A stretch of 64,000 nucleotides of DNA, from assembly GCA_022767515.1 (NCBI GenBank), contig JALENK010000004.1, positions 1-64,000 of the forward strand, read 5' to 3'. Positions 18,692 to 25,999 of this stretch are shown here, in pieces (the first letter of the stretch is position 1; each line of letters opens with the position of its first letter). The translations under genes and the position numbers were made by a program. Source of the stretch: Clostridium sp. GTDB lineage: Bacteria; Bacillota; Clostridia; Clostridiales; Clostridiaceae. Under the pieces are notes generated by a model. It made no database searches and was not told the DNA's origin. It saw only the letters and a list, made by a program, of their open reading frames with translations.

Positions 18692-20023
18692 TTGGAGTTA
18701 GAAGAAGTAGAGTTATTACCAAATGGTTTGGTTACTTGTTTTATTAACAATGAAGAACTTAGAATATTAAAGCTTTCACCAAGAAGCATAACACTTAGAA
18801 TGTTAGAAGAAGTAAGTGAGATTTTTAGTTTTAGGCTTAAGTTTTATAATTTTGATAGGGATACTTATGAAGAGGTAGAAATTACTAAATTTCAAATTAA
18901 TAATTTTTTAAAAAGTAAATTTTATACTGAAGGTAAATTTTATATTGATGATGATGAATATAGAAACTTAGTAAGAAGAATAACTAAGGATTATTTAAAT
19001 TACATAAGACTTAAAACTGAAGGAATAGATAATGAATTTTCCATGGAGATGGTAGGCTATAAAGCAGAAAAGGATTATGATTTTTATGAAAGTTATAGTA
19101 AGCAAAAGAAGGATTTATTAAAAAATATAAAAAATCTTGATTTTTTCTGTGATAAATTTTCTTTAGCTGTAAAATTGGATAATTATACTTTATATAATGA
19201 GTATTTAAAAAGAGATATAGAATCTTTTTCTAAGTGGTATTTTGAAAATAATTATCTTGAAGAGCATTTTTTATCTAAAAAGAATATTTCAAGATTATAT
19301 ATAGGTAATGAATTTTGTCATAATCTTTTTCCTAATCTAGAACTTTTAAAGAAATTATTAATGAAGGCTTGTAAAGAAAAGCTAGATATAACTTTAGCTT
19401 TTACATATCTAAGAGAAGAGTTTATTGAAAAAACGAAGACTATTATAGAGGAAGTGTATTTATTTTGCAAAGAGAATAAAATAAAAATAGAGATAGTAGT
19501 TAATGACTGGGGAATTATTAAACTTTTTGATATGAAAAATGAATATTTTGATTTTAATTTGGGAATACTTTTAAATAAGAGAAAAAAAGATCCTAGAATG
19601 GTATATAAAAATCTCTCAGATAATAAAAGAGAACTTTTTGAAATAAATAATTTGAATTCACAATTTTTTATTGATTACTTAGGTAGTTTAAATATTAATA
19701 GATTTGAGTTTGAGTCAGTAGGATATAAAATCAAACTTCCAATAGGGAGTCATAGCTTGCAGTTACCTTTTTATCAGACTAATACATCTCAATATTGTAC
19801 ATTGTATGCTTCATGTAATAATTATTATAGGGGTAAGCAAAGCCTAGTTAATAATTGTCCACTTTATTGTAATAGATATGCATTTTTGTATCCTAAGCAT
19901 TTAAGTCTTTTTGGAATATATAATTCTTTATTTGGTTTTGATAAAAATATATTAATAGATAATGATTTGTTTAATTATTATATTAATAATGGAATAGATA
20001 GAATAGTTTTAAATTTTATGTAG
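18692..20023 (+). CDS. U32-like (UbiV-like) TIM-barrel protein
   Basis: 443 residues from a TTG start with AGGAG 9 bases upstream. The N-terminal ~200 residues are not recognised. From about residue 205 the pattern 'RLYIGNEF...NLELLKKLL', 'LDITLAFTYLREE', 'IVVNDWGIIKLF', 'FDFNLGILLNKRKKDPR', 'RFEFESVGYKI' follows the strand order of U32 barrels such as UbiV/YhbV. The C-terminal cysteines (YCTLYASC, NNCPLYCNRY) could bind an Fe-S cluster, as in that family. It ends 14 bases before a second U32 gene, so a heterodimer is likely. U32 pairs are known in tRNA/rRNA hydroxylation and O2-independent quinone hydroxylation; the role here is open. Confidence 0.6.
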   Translation: MELEEVELLPNGLVTCFINNEELRILKLSPRSITLRMLEEVSEIFSFRLKFYNFDRDTYEEVEITKFQINNFLKSKFYTEGKFYIDDDEYRNLVRRITKDYLNYIRLKTEGIDNEFSMEMVGYKAEKDYDFYESYSKQKKDLLKNIKNLDFFCDKFSLAVKLDNYTLYNEYLKRDIESFSKWYFENNYLEEHFLSKKNISRLYIGNEFCHNLFPNLELLKKLLMKACKEKLDITLAFTYLREEFIEKTKTIIEEVYLFCKENKIKIEIVVNDWGIIKLFDMKNEYFDFNLGILLNKRKKDPRMVYKNLSDNKRELFEINNLNSQFFIDYLGSLNINRFEFESVGYKIKLPIGSHSLQLPFYQTNTSQYCTLYASCNNYYRGKQSLVNNCPLYCNRYAFLYPKHLSLFGIYNSLFGFDKNILIDNDLFNYYINNGIDRIVLNFM

Positions 20024-20037
20024 TGGAGATAAGTAAA

Positions 20038-20952
20038 ATGAAAATAGTAGCTGGTATTGGTGGGATTGAAGAGTATATTCCAATGGTTGAAGCTGGTGCA
20101 GATGAAGTATTTTGTGGTTTTGTTCCATTTGAATGGAATAATAGGTATGGGAATATAATTCCTTTAAATAGAAGAGAAGTTTTATATTACAACATTCAGA
20201 TTTCATCTTATGTTGATATGAAGATATTAAAAAAGATGGTTGAAAAGTATAAAGTTCCAGTAAGTATTGCATTTAATTCTTTATATTATTTAGAAGAACA
20301 ATATCCTTTTATTACTGATATTATAGGCAGACTTATTGATATAGGCTTTAATAGATTTATTATTGCAGATATAGGATTAATATTATATCTTAAAAAGAAT
20401 AATATTAATTGTTTTATAGAACTTAGTGGAGAATGCTCAGAGTTAAATAATTTATCTATGAATTTTTTTAATCAATTTGATATATCTAGATATATTTTTC
20501 ATAGAAAGAATACAATACAAGATATGAAGTCTTGTATTAAAGAAAATTCAAAAAAATTAGAGTATGAAGCATTTATTTTAAATGAAAGGTGTCATTTTAC
20601 TGGAGCATATTGTAATTCTCTTCATTGTGATGAACTTGAGCATATTTGTAAGCTTCCGTATATTGTTACTGGTTTTGATAATGAAGATAAGCTAAAACAA
20701 AAGGAAAAAAAGTTAGAAGAAGGATATATTTTAGGTAAGAGTGGTTGTGGGCTATGTAACTTAATGGAATTAAAAGAAGCGGGAGTTACTCATTTAAAGG
20801 TTGTTGGAAGAGGAAATTTTTTGGATGCTATGATACAGGATGTAGAAGGATTAAAGCATGCATTAACAATTTTAGAAACTTCAAATAATAAAGAGGAGTA
20901 TATAAAAAAGGTTATTAAAGGAAATTGTTCAAAAGAATGTTATTATTCATAG
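20038..20952 (+). CDS. U32 family protein (collagenase-like / UbiU-like)
   Basis: A 304-residue TIM-barrel protein. The N-terminus MKIVAGIGGIEEYIPMVEAG followed by ADEVFCGF is the U32 signature (repeated Gly-Ala-Asp-x-Val-Phe/Tyr-x-Gly). Later blocks are RFIIADIGLI, CFIELSGECSELNNL and ERCHFTGAYCNSLHC, with more cysteines at GKSGCGLCN and NCSKECY, enough to hold an Fe-S cluster. GGAGAT lies 7 bases before ATG 20038; the GTG at 20023 overlaps that site. It follows the UbiV-like gene closely and is probably its partner. It may be a peptidase in name only; substrate unknown. Confidence 0.78.
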   Translation: MKIVAGIGGIEEYIPMVEAGADEVFCGFVPFEWNNRYGNIIPLNRREVLYYNIQISSYVDMKILKKMVEKYKVPVSIAFNSLYYLEEQYPFITDIIGRLIDIGFNRFIIADIGLILYLKKNNINCFIELSGECSELNNLSMNFFNQFDISRYIFHRKNTIQDMKSCIKENSKKLEYEAFILNERCHFTGAYCNSLHCDELEHICKLPYIVTGFDNEDKLKQKEKKLEEGYILGKSGCGLCNLMELKEAGVTHLKVVGRGNFLDAMIQDVEGLKHALTILETSNNKEEYIKKVIKGNCSKECYYS

Positions 20953-21000
20953 TAATAACGTATGTGTATTATCATTTTTGTATAAAAATGTAGTTTATTA

Positions 21001-21009
21001 TGATATAAT
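21001..21009 (+). promoter_or_regulatory. metY extended -10 promoter element
   Basis: TGA-TATAAT forms an extended -10 about 40 bases before metY. The -35 is weak. Confidence 0.5.
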
Positions 21010-21049
21010 GTTTTTGGTTATTATAATAAATAATTTTGGAGGGAAAATA

Positions 21050-22309
21050 ATGAGAGACGAAACAAAATGTTTGCATGCAGGATATACTCCTAAGAATGGA
21101 GAACCAGGTACAATTCCTATAATACAAAGTACTACATATAGATTTGATTCAACTGAACATATTGGAGAATTATTTAATATGCCAACTGAATGTATGTATT
21201 CAAGATTTGCAAATCCTACAGTAGATGCAGTTGAAAAGAAGATAGCAGAGCTTGAAGGGGGAGTTGGAGCAATGTGTACAACTTCTGGTCAAGCTGCTTC
21301 ATTTATATCAATTATAAATCTTTGTAGTGCAGGAGATAGCTTTATTAGTACAACAACAATATACGGAGGGACTGTTAATTTATTTGCAGTTACTTTAAAG
21401 AAATTAGGAATTGAATGTATATTTGTTGATGAAAAAGCTTCAGAAGAAGAAATTCTAAAAGCATTTAAGCCAAATACAAAAGCAGTTTTTGGTGAAACAA
21501 TAGCAAATCCAGCATTAAATGTTTGTGATATCGAAAAATTAGCAAGAATAGCACATAAAAAAGGTGTTCCGCTTATAATAGATAACACTTTTGCTACACC
21601 AATTCTTTGTAAGCCATTTGAATTTGGTGCAGATATAGTAATACACTCTACTACAAAGTATATGGATGGACATGCTGTTCAAGGTGGAGGAGTAATAGTA
21701 GATAGTGGTAACTTTGATTGGACTAATGGAAACTTTAAAGAGTTTACAGAGCCAGATGAATCTTATCATGGAATAGTATATACTGAGGCTTTTGGTAAGA
21801 TGGCATATATAATTAAAGCTAGAATGCAATGGATGAGAGATTTAGGAGCGTATCCAGCAGCTCAGTCAGCCTTTTATTTGAATATGGGACTTGAAACTTT
21901 ACCTCTTAGAATGAGACAATATTGTGAAAATGCTAAAAAAGTAGCAGAATTTTTACAATCATCAGATAAGATTGAAAGTGTAACTTACCCATTTTTAGAT
22001 AGCAATCCAGATATAGAATTAGCAAAAAAATATTTAAAAGGTGGAAGTGGAGTAGTAACTATTGTTATTAAAGGTGGAAAGCAGACAGCTATTAAGTTTA
22101 TGGATGGATTAAAGCTTGCATGTAATGAAGTGCATGTTGCTGATATTAGAACATGTGTATTACACCCAGCTAGTGAAACTCATAGACAATTAACAGATGA
22201 ACAATTGGTTGCAGCAGGAATTAACCCAGGAATGATAAGAGTATCTGTTGGTCTTGAAAATGTTGAAGATATTATTGCTGATCTTAAGCAAAGCTTAGAT
22301 AATTTATAA
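21050..22309 (+). CDS. metY: O-acetylhomoserine sulfhydrylase
   Basis: A PLP enzyme of the Cys/Met metabolism family, 419 residues. It opens with ETKCLHAGYTP and has YSRFANPTVDAVEKKIAELE, TSGQAA, the IIDNTFATP strand, and PLP-lysine K203 in HSTTKYMDGHA. The long insertion with NGNFKEFTEP and the end HPASETHRQL separate O-acetylhomoserine sulfhydrylases from cystathionine lyases. It would make homocysteine from O-acetylhomoserine and sulfide, though a methionine gamma-lyase activity cannot be excluded. GGAGGG fixes ATG 21050. No S-box, SAM riboswitch or T-box was seen, which is unusual for a clostridial methionine gene. A hairpin terminator follows. Confidence 0.9.
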   Translation: MRDETKCLHAGYTPKNGEPGTIPIIQSTTYRFDSTEHIGELFNMPTECMYSRFANPTVDAVEKKIAELEGGVGAMCTTSGQAASFISIINLCSAGDSFISTTTIYGGTVNLFAVTLKKLGIECIFVDEKASEEEILKAFKPNTKAVFGETIANPALNVCDIEKLARIAHKKGVPLIIDNTFATPILCKPFEFGADIVIHSTTKYMDGHAVQGGGVIVDSGNFDWTNGNFKEFTEPDESYHGIVYTEAFGKMAYIIKARMQWMRDLGAYPAAQSAFYLNMGLETLPLRMRQYCENAKKVAEFLQSSDKIESVTYPFLDSNPDIELAKKYLKGGSGVVTIVIKGGKQTAIKFMDGLKLACNEVHVADIRTCVLHPASETHRQLTDEQLVAAGINPGMIRVSVGLENVEDIIADLKQSLDNL

Positions 22310-22323
22310 AATATTAGAATATT

Positions 22324-22360
22324 AATGGAGTGGTATTTAAAATGTACCATTCCATTTTAT
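22324..22360 (+). terminator. metY terminator
   Basis: AATGGAGTGGTA (22324-22335) pairs with TACCATTCCATT (22345-22356) apart from one mismatch or wobble, then TTATT. Confidence 0.7.
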
Positions 22361-22377
22361 TATAAGGGTGGATATGT

Positions 22378-22776
22378 ATGGATTCAATGTCAATTAGTAT
22401 GATGATTGCATTAACAGTTGGAGTTATATTCTCTGTGGTTGGATTAATTACATTAATAGTATCTAAACAAATAAACTTTAGATGTAGTCAAAAAATTAAA
22501 GCAAAGGTTGTAGATATAAATGTTGAAGAAAGTGAGGACGGTAATATTTATTATTCAGAATATGAATTTGAGATAGAAGGTAATAAAATAATAAAAACAA
22601 GAAAGAATGGAAGTTTTGAAATTAATGAAGATATTGGAGATGAAATTACTGTATTTTATAATCAGGAAGACCCAAGTGATTGTTATGCAGATGGGGAAAA
22701 AAATAATATAGTGGTCTCTATAGTCTTAATTCTTATTGGAGTCTTTTCATTAGTAGTATATTTTTTAGTTTTATAA
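22378..22776 (+). CDS. DUF3592-type membrane protein
   Basis: 132 residues with one transmembrane helix at each end (about 8-30 and 109-131) around a soluble ~75-residue beta-rich domain. The 'KAKVVDINVEES', 'YYSEYEFEIEGNKI' and 'GDEITVFYNQEDPSDCYAD' blocks (quoted in parts) match the DUF3592 pattern. Function unknown. AAGGGTGG precedes the ATG. It lies between the metY terminator and a 149-base AT-rich gap, so it is probably expressed alone. Confidence 0.75.
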   Translation: MDSMSISMMIALTVGVIFSVVGLITLIVSKQINFRCSQKIKAKVVDINVEESEDGNIYYSEYEFEIEGNKIIKTRKNGSFEINEDIGDEITVFYNQEDPSDCYADGEKNNIVVSIVLILIGVFSLVVYFLVL

Positions 22777-22862
22777 AGTAAGTATTAATTGTAATAAAGT
22801 GATAAAGAAGGTTTTTTGTATAAATTAATAAAAAAAAGTAGATAAAAAAATATTACTTACTT
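22776..22862. repeat. Long-range inverted repeat in the gap before the SUKH-like gene
   Basis: AAGTAAGTA (22776-22784) and TACTTACTT (22854-22862) are exact reverse complements about 70 bases apart in very AT-rich DNA. This could be chance; nothing else was seen in the gap. Confidence 0.25.
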
Positions 22863-22925
22863 CCATAATAAGTCAAATTTTTTAAAAATAGAGTGGTATT
22901 ATTAAGTAAAAGAGGAGGGGTTATT

Positions 22926-23402
22926 ATGGAAAGTAAAGTAATAAAGTATTCAGAGAAAGTGTTAGAAACAAAAAAAATTACTGAGGAGGCTATTAAGGGG
23001 ATAGCAGAATTAAGTATTCCTAATAATAATTATTGTGATTTTATATTTTTATCTGAAGAAGAGGGAGCTTTAGAAGAAATTAAAATTAAAGATGAGGAGT
23101 ATTATATAATTGGAAGAGATATATTTCATAATAAATTAGTTTTAAATAGTTTAGGAGAGGTATATATTTATAGTGAAAAGAATAAAATAATTACTTTTGT
23201 TAATAGTAGTCTTAAAATGTTAATAGAAAGCATGCAGATTGGTATAAAAATGAACTATGATAGTGATACATCCTTATATAAAGTAAATATGCAACAAATA
23301 GAAAATTTTGAAGATGAATTAAGAAAAATTGATTCTAAAGCATTAGAAGATGAAAATAATTATTGGATTTATGAAATAGAATCATTAGTTAAATTAGTAT
23401 GA
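22926..23402 (+). CDS. SUKH-like (SMI1/KNR4-related) protein
   Basis: 158 residues. The order 'CDFIFLSEEEG', 'YYIIGRDIFHNKLVLNSLGE', 'VYIYSEKNKIITFVNSSLKM' followed by LIESM resembles SUKH-4-type immunity proteins, in which a short leader precedes a G-[D/R]-x-x-x-N-x-[IL]-x-[IL] strand pair and an 'F-x-N-x-S' helix. SUKH proteins usually neutralise secreted or contact-delivered toxins, but no toxin gene is next to it. GAGGAGGGG lies 5 bases before ATG 22926. It may equally be a housekeeping SUKH relative. Confidence 0.5.
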   Translation: MESKVIKYSEKVLETKKITEEAIKGIAELSIPNNNYCDFIFLSEEEGALEEIKIKDEEYYIIGRDIFHNKLVLNSLGEVYIYSEKNKIITFVNSSLKMLIESMQIGIKMNYDSDTSLYKVNMQQIENFEDELRKIDSKALEDENNYWIYEIESLVKLV

Positions 23403-23405
23403 TTA

Positions 23406-23434
23406 TTGACAGAGAAAAAGCATTAATGTAAAAT
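23406..23434 (+). promoter_or_regulatory. Promoter of the ribU-like gene
   Basis: TTGACA (23406-23411) and TAAAAT (23429-23434) with a 17-base spacer. It begins immediately after the stop codon of the SUKH-like gene and implies a ~95-base leader. Confidence 0.6.
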
Positions 23435-23446
23435 AAAACTGCAGAT

Positions 23447-23521
23447 GATATATGCTTTTTATTGAGTTTTTGTATATTTATATCACCCGAAGTATATGTA
23501 CTTTGGGTTTTATTTTTTATT
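23447..23521 (+). promoter_or_regulatory. Leader with intrinsic terminator before the ribU-like gene
   Basis: Downstream of the promoter, TGATATA and TATATCA could pair. They are followed by ACCCGAAGTA / TACTTTGGGT (10 bp with one wobble, four-base loop) and a T-rich run, directly before the ribosome site. The hairpin may attenuate the downstream gene. It does not fit the FMN riboswitch consensus. Confidence 0.45.
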
Positions 23522-23538
23522 AAAAAGGAGAATGGATT

Positions 23539-24189
23539 ATGAATTCGAGAACTAAAAAATTGACTATGGTAGCAATGGTTTGTGCTATCGCATATGCAGT
23601 TATGTTTGTTGTAAGAATAAAAATGTTTGGATTTTTAACTTACGACCCTAAGGATGTTGTTATTACAATTGCAGGATTTATTTTAGGACCTTTTTCAGCA
23701 TTTGTAAGCAGTGTAATTGTAGGAACAATAGAAATGTTTACTGTTAGTGATACTGGTGTAATTGGATTAATTATGAATATTTTATCTACTGCATCATTTG
23801 CATGTATTGCAAGTTATATATATAAGAAAAAGCATACAATTGTTGGTGCTGTTATTGGATTATTAGTTGGAAGTCTTGTTATGACTGCTGTAATGATACT
23901 TTGGAATTATCTATTAACACCAATTTATATGGGAATGCCAAGACAGGCAGTTGTAGATATGATTCTACCAATATTATTACCATTTAATTTATTAAAGTGT
24001 GGAATTAACTCTGCAATTACAATGTTAATATATAAACCTATAGTAAAGGCATTAAGAAAGACAAATTTAATTGAAAAGTCAAAAGAGAATTTAACATCTA
24101 AGGCAAGCAGTAGAGCAATAATTATTATTTCATTAATATTACTTGCAACATGTGTCTTATTTGTATTACAATTAAATGGTATAATTTAA
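23539..24189 (+). CDS. ECF transporter S component, RibU-like
   Basis: A 216-residue membrane protein with about six helices. The layout 'LTYDPKDVVITIAGFILGP', 'TIEMF..DTGVIGLIMNILS', 'KKKHTIVGAVIGLLVGSLVM', 'LWNYLLTPIYMG', 'LPFNLLKCGINSAITMLIYK' (quoted in parts) parallels RibU, where K/DxxD, TGGVGExANF, NYF and LPFNLxK occupy the same places. RibU binds riboflavin for the energy-coupling-factor transporter. The substrate motif is only partly kept, so another vitamin is possible. AAGGAG precedes ATG. It has its own promoter and a terminator-bearing leader. Confidence 0.7.
   Translation: MNSRTKKLTMVAMVCAIAYAVMFVVRIKMFGFLTYDPKDVVITIAGFILGPFSAFVSSVIVGTIEMFTVSDTGVIGLIMNILSTASFACIASYIYKKKHTIVGAVIGLLVGSLVMTAVMILWNYLLTPIYMGMPRQAVVDMILPILLPFNLLKCGINSAITMLIYKPIVKALRKTNLIEKSKENLTSKASSRAIIIISLILLATCVLFVLQLNGII
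24180..24185 (+). promoter_or_regulatory. -10 element of a possible queT promoter
   Basis: TGG-TATAAT (extended -10) overlaps the 3' end of the ribU-like gene, about 20 bases before the preQ1 aptamer. Confidence 0.4.
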
Positions 24190-24205
24190 AGTGATTTAAA
24201 TTACC

Positions 24206-24248
24206 TGTGAGTTCGAGACCTTCCTCACATAAAATAAAACTAAAGGAG
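24206..24248 (+). promoter_or_regulatory. preQ1-I riboswitch
   Basis: Stem P1 is TGTGAG (24206-24211) with CTCACA (24224-24229), enclosing a TTCGAGA loop and CTTC. The A-rich tail ATAAAATAAAACTAAAGGAG follows. This matches the preQ1-I form (short stem, UUC loop, ligand-pairing C, A-rich strand for the pseudoknot). The tail runs into the queT ribosome site AAAGGAG, so control is probably translational: ligand would hide the site. Confidence 0.85.
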
Positions 24249-24255
24249 AATAAAA

Positions 24256-24732
24256 ATGAATAATACAAAATTTATAGTAAAAAGTGCAATAATAGCAGCT
24301 TTATACATAATACTTACTTACTTAGCTAATGTTATAGGGTTAGCAAATGGAGTTATACAGGTAAGACTATCTGAAATTCTTACAATACTTCCTGTATTTA
24401 CATCAGCAGCTATTCCAGGACTTACTGTAGGATGTGTTCTATCCAACATTTTAACTGGATGTGCACCTTTGGATGTAGTTTTTGGAAGCATTGCGACACT
24501 TATAGGAGCTATTGGTACATATTGCTTAAGAAATAAGGAAAAATTAGCAGCAATACCACCTATTCTCAGTAATACAATAATTGTTCCTTTTATACTTTCT
24601 TATGTATATGCATTTGAAGGTTCAATAGGATACTTTATGATAACAGTTGGTATTGGTGAAATAATATCTTGTGGAATTTTGGGAATGCTTTTTATGTATA
24701 CCTTAAAACCGCATAAAAAATATATAGAATAG
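24256..24732 (+). CDS. queT: Queuosine precursor transporter QueT
   Basis: A 158-residue ECF-type substrate-binding membrane protein of the QueT family. Characteristic segments are VIQVRLSEILTILPVFTSAA with IPGLTVGC after it, LSNILTGCAPLDVVFGSIAT, LIGAIGTYCLR, PPILSNTIIVPFIL and GIGEIISCGILGML. It imports a queuosine precursor (preQ1/preQ0 class), which agrees with the preQ1-I riboswitch directly upstream. AAAGGAG lies 7 bases before the ATG. A terminator follows. Confidence 0.93.
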   Translation: MNNTKFIVKSAIIAALYIILTYLANVIGLANGVIQVRLSEILTILPVFTSAAIPGLTVGCVLSNILTGCAPLDVVFGSIATLIGAIGTYCLRNKEKLAAIPPILSNTIIVPFILSYVYAFEGSIGYFMITVGIGEIISCGILGMLFMYTLKPHKKYIE

Positions 24733-24738
24733 ATAATT

Positions 24739-24773
24739 AAAAACCTCTATAATTTAAATTGAGGTTTTTTTTA
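24739..24773 (+). terminator. queT terminator
   Basis: AAAAACCTC (24739-24747) pairs with GAGGTTTTT (24761-24769), followed by more T. Confidence 0.8.
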
Positions 24774-24794
24774 TAATATAAGGAGGCTTGAGTA

Positions 24795-25454
24795 ATGAAT
24801 ATTAATTTTCAAAATGTATTAGAGGATAAAGAGATAAAGATATACATACAAAAAGCTGATGAGTCATTAAAAGAATTAGGATATACAGAACATAGTTTTA
24901 CACATGTAATTAAGGTGGCAGAAAGTGCAAGCTATATATTAAAGGAATTAGGTTATAGCGAAAGAGAGATTGAACTTGCAAAGATTGCAGGATATCTTCA
25001 TGATATTGGGAATGTTGTAAATAGAATAGATCATGCACAAAGCGGAGCTGTAATGGCATTTAGAATATTAGATAGATTAGGAGCAGATGCAGAAGATATA
25101 TCTACTATAATTACAGCCATTGGAAATCATGATGAAAGTACTGCATATCCAGTAAATGCAGTGGCAGCAGCCTTGATTTTGGCTGATAAGACTGATGTTA
25201 GATATACACGTGTAAGAAATAGAGATTTTTCTACATTTGATATTCATGATAGAGTAAATTATTCGGTTAAAAAATCTAAAATAGAAGTTGTTAAGGATGA
25301 TTATATTAAATTAACTTTAGAAATAGATACAAGTGTCTGTGCTGTTATGGATTATTTTGAAATATTTATTGATAGAATGATACTTTGCAGAAAAGCAGCA
25401 GAAAAACTAAATTTAAAATTTCAGCTTTTAATTAATGGTCAGCGTATATTATAA
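24795..25454 (+). CDS. HD-domain phosphohydrolase
   Basis: 219 residues with an HD metal site. The first His is in TEHSFTHVIKVAES, the HD pair is in GYLHDIGNVVNRIDHAQSG, a further His-Asp is in AIGNHDES, and the final Asp is in LADKTDVRYTRVRNR. This is the layout of small bacterial HD hydrolases acting on nucleotides or similar phosphates. The C-terminal ~70 residues form an alpha/beta tail. AAGGAGG precedes ATG. The substrate is unknown; the next gene starts 16 bases downstream. Confidence 0.85.
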   Translation: MNINFQNVLEDKEIKIYIQKADESLKELGYTEHSFTHVIKVAESASYILKELGYSEREIELAKIAGYLHDIGNVVNRIDHAQSGAVMAFRILDRLGADAEDISTIITAIGNHDESTAYPVNAVAAALILADKTDVRYTRVRNRDFSTFDIHDRVNYSVKKSKIEVVKDDYIKLTLEIDTSVCAVMDYFEIFIDRMILCRKAAEKLNLKFQLLINGQRIL

Positions 25455-25470
25455 ATAATGGTGAGTGAAT

Positions 25471-25908
25471 ATGAAGTTTTCAATAGAAGTATTTAAAATA
25501 GTTATGATTATTTTTTTACCTGAGATAATATGTTTATTTTTTAAATCAAGGACTATTAAAGGTAAGTATAAAAAAAGAAAACTAGTGTACATAATTGAAA
25601 TTATATTAAAGAGTGTATATATGTTTATTATATTGTTTTTTGCAAAGGATATTGAATTATGGAATATGGATAATAAATTTTATATATTAGGTGCTTGTAT
25701 ATTTATCTATTATTGTTTATGGATTAAATTTTTTGTGGGAGGCTTTTCATTTAGAAGAAAAAGTAGAAGACCCGCTAGAGATAGATTTTTAATTGAATTT
25801 TTACCAATAGTTTGTTTTTTAACTATTGCTTTAATGATAAAAAGTTTGTCAGCATTTTTGATTATGATGGTTTATGGTATGATTCACTTAATAAATAAAG
25901 TAATTTAG
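25471..25908 (+). CDS. Hypothetical membrane protein
   Basis: A 145-residue, strongly hydrophobic protein with about four transmembrane helices (near residues 6-23, 40-62, 70-92 and 110-143) and basic loops (KGKYKKRK, FRRKSRRPARDR). No family is recognised. ATG 25471 is preferred over the in-frame GTG at 25465; GGTGAG overlaps that GTG. It is probably co-transcribed with the HD-domain gene 16 bases upstream. The positive-inside rule places the basic loops in the cytoplasm. Confidence 0.65.
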   Translation: MKFSIEVFKIVMIIFLPEIICLFFKSRTIKGKYKKRKLVYIIEIILKSVYMFIILFFAKDIELWNMDNKFYILGACIFIYYCLWIKFFVGGFSFRRKSRRPARDRFLIEFLPIVCFLTIALMIKSLSAFLIMMVYGMIHLINKVI

Positions 25909-25927
25909 AGCTTAGAGGTGCGAATTA

Positions 25928-25956
25928 TTGAATAATATGTTGAATTTTGATAGAAT
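25928..25956 (+). promoter_or_regulatory. Promoter of the alanine symporter gene
   Basis: TTGAAT (25928-25933) and TAGAAT (25951-25956) with a 17-base spacer and a TGA extension before the -10. Confidence 0.6.
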
Positions 25957-25999
25957 AACCTAGTTAAGTGAATCTTATGCAAATAAAGGAGGAGGAAAA

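Noticed and set aside
21539..21829. Minus-strand frame in metY
   Set aside because: Cys/Tyr-rich random-looking sequence antisense to a conserved enzyme.
23435..23538. FMN riboswitch before the RibU-like gene
   Set aside because: The leader is too short and lacks the conserved FMN aptamer segments (AGGGGCGAAAG-like).
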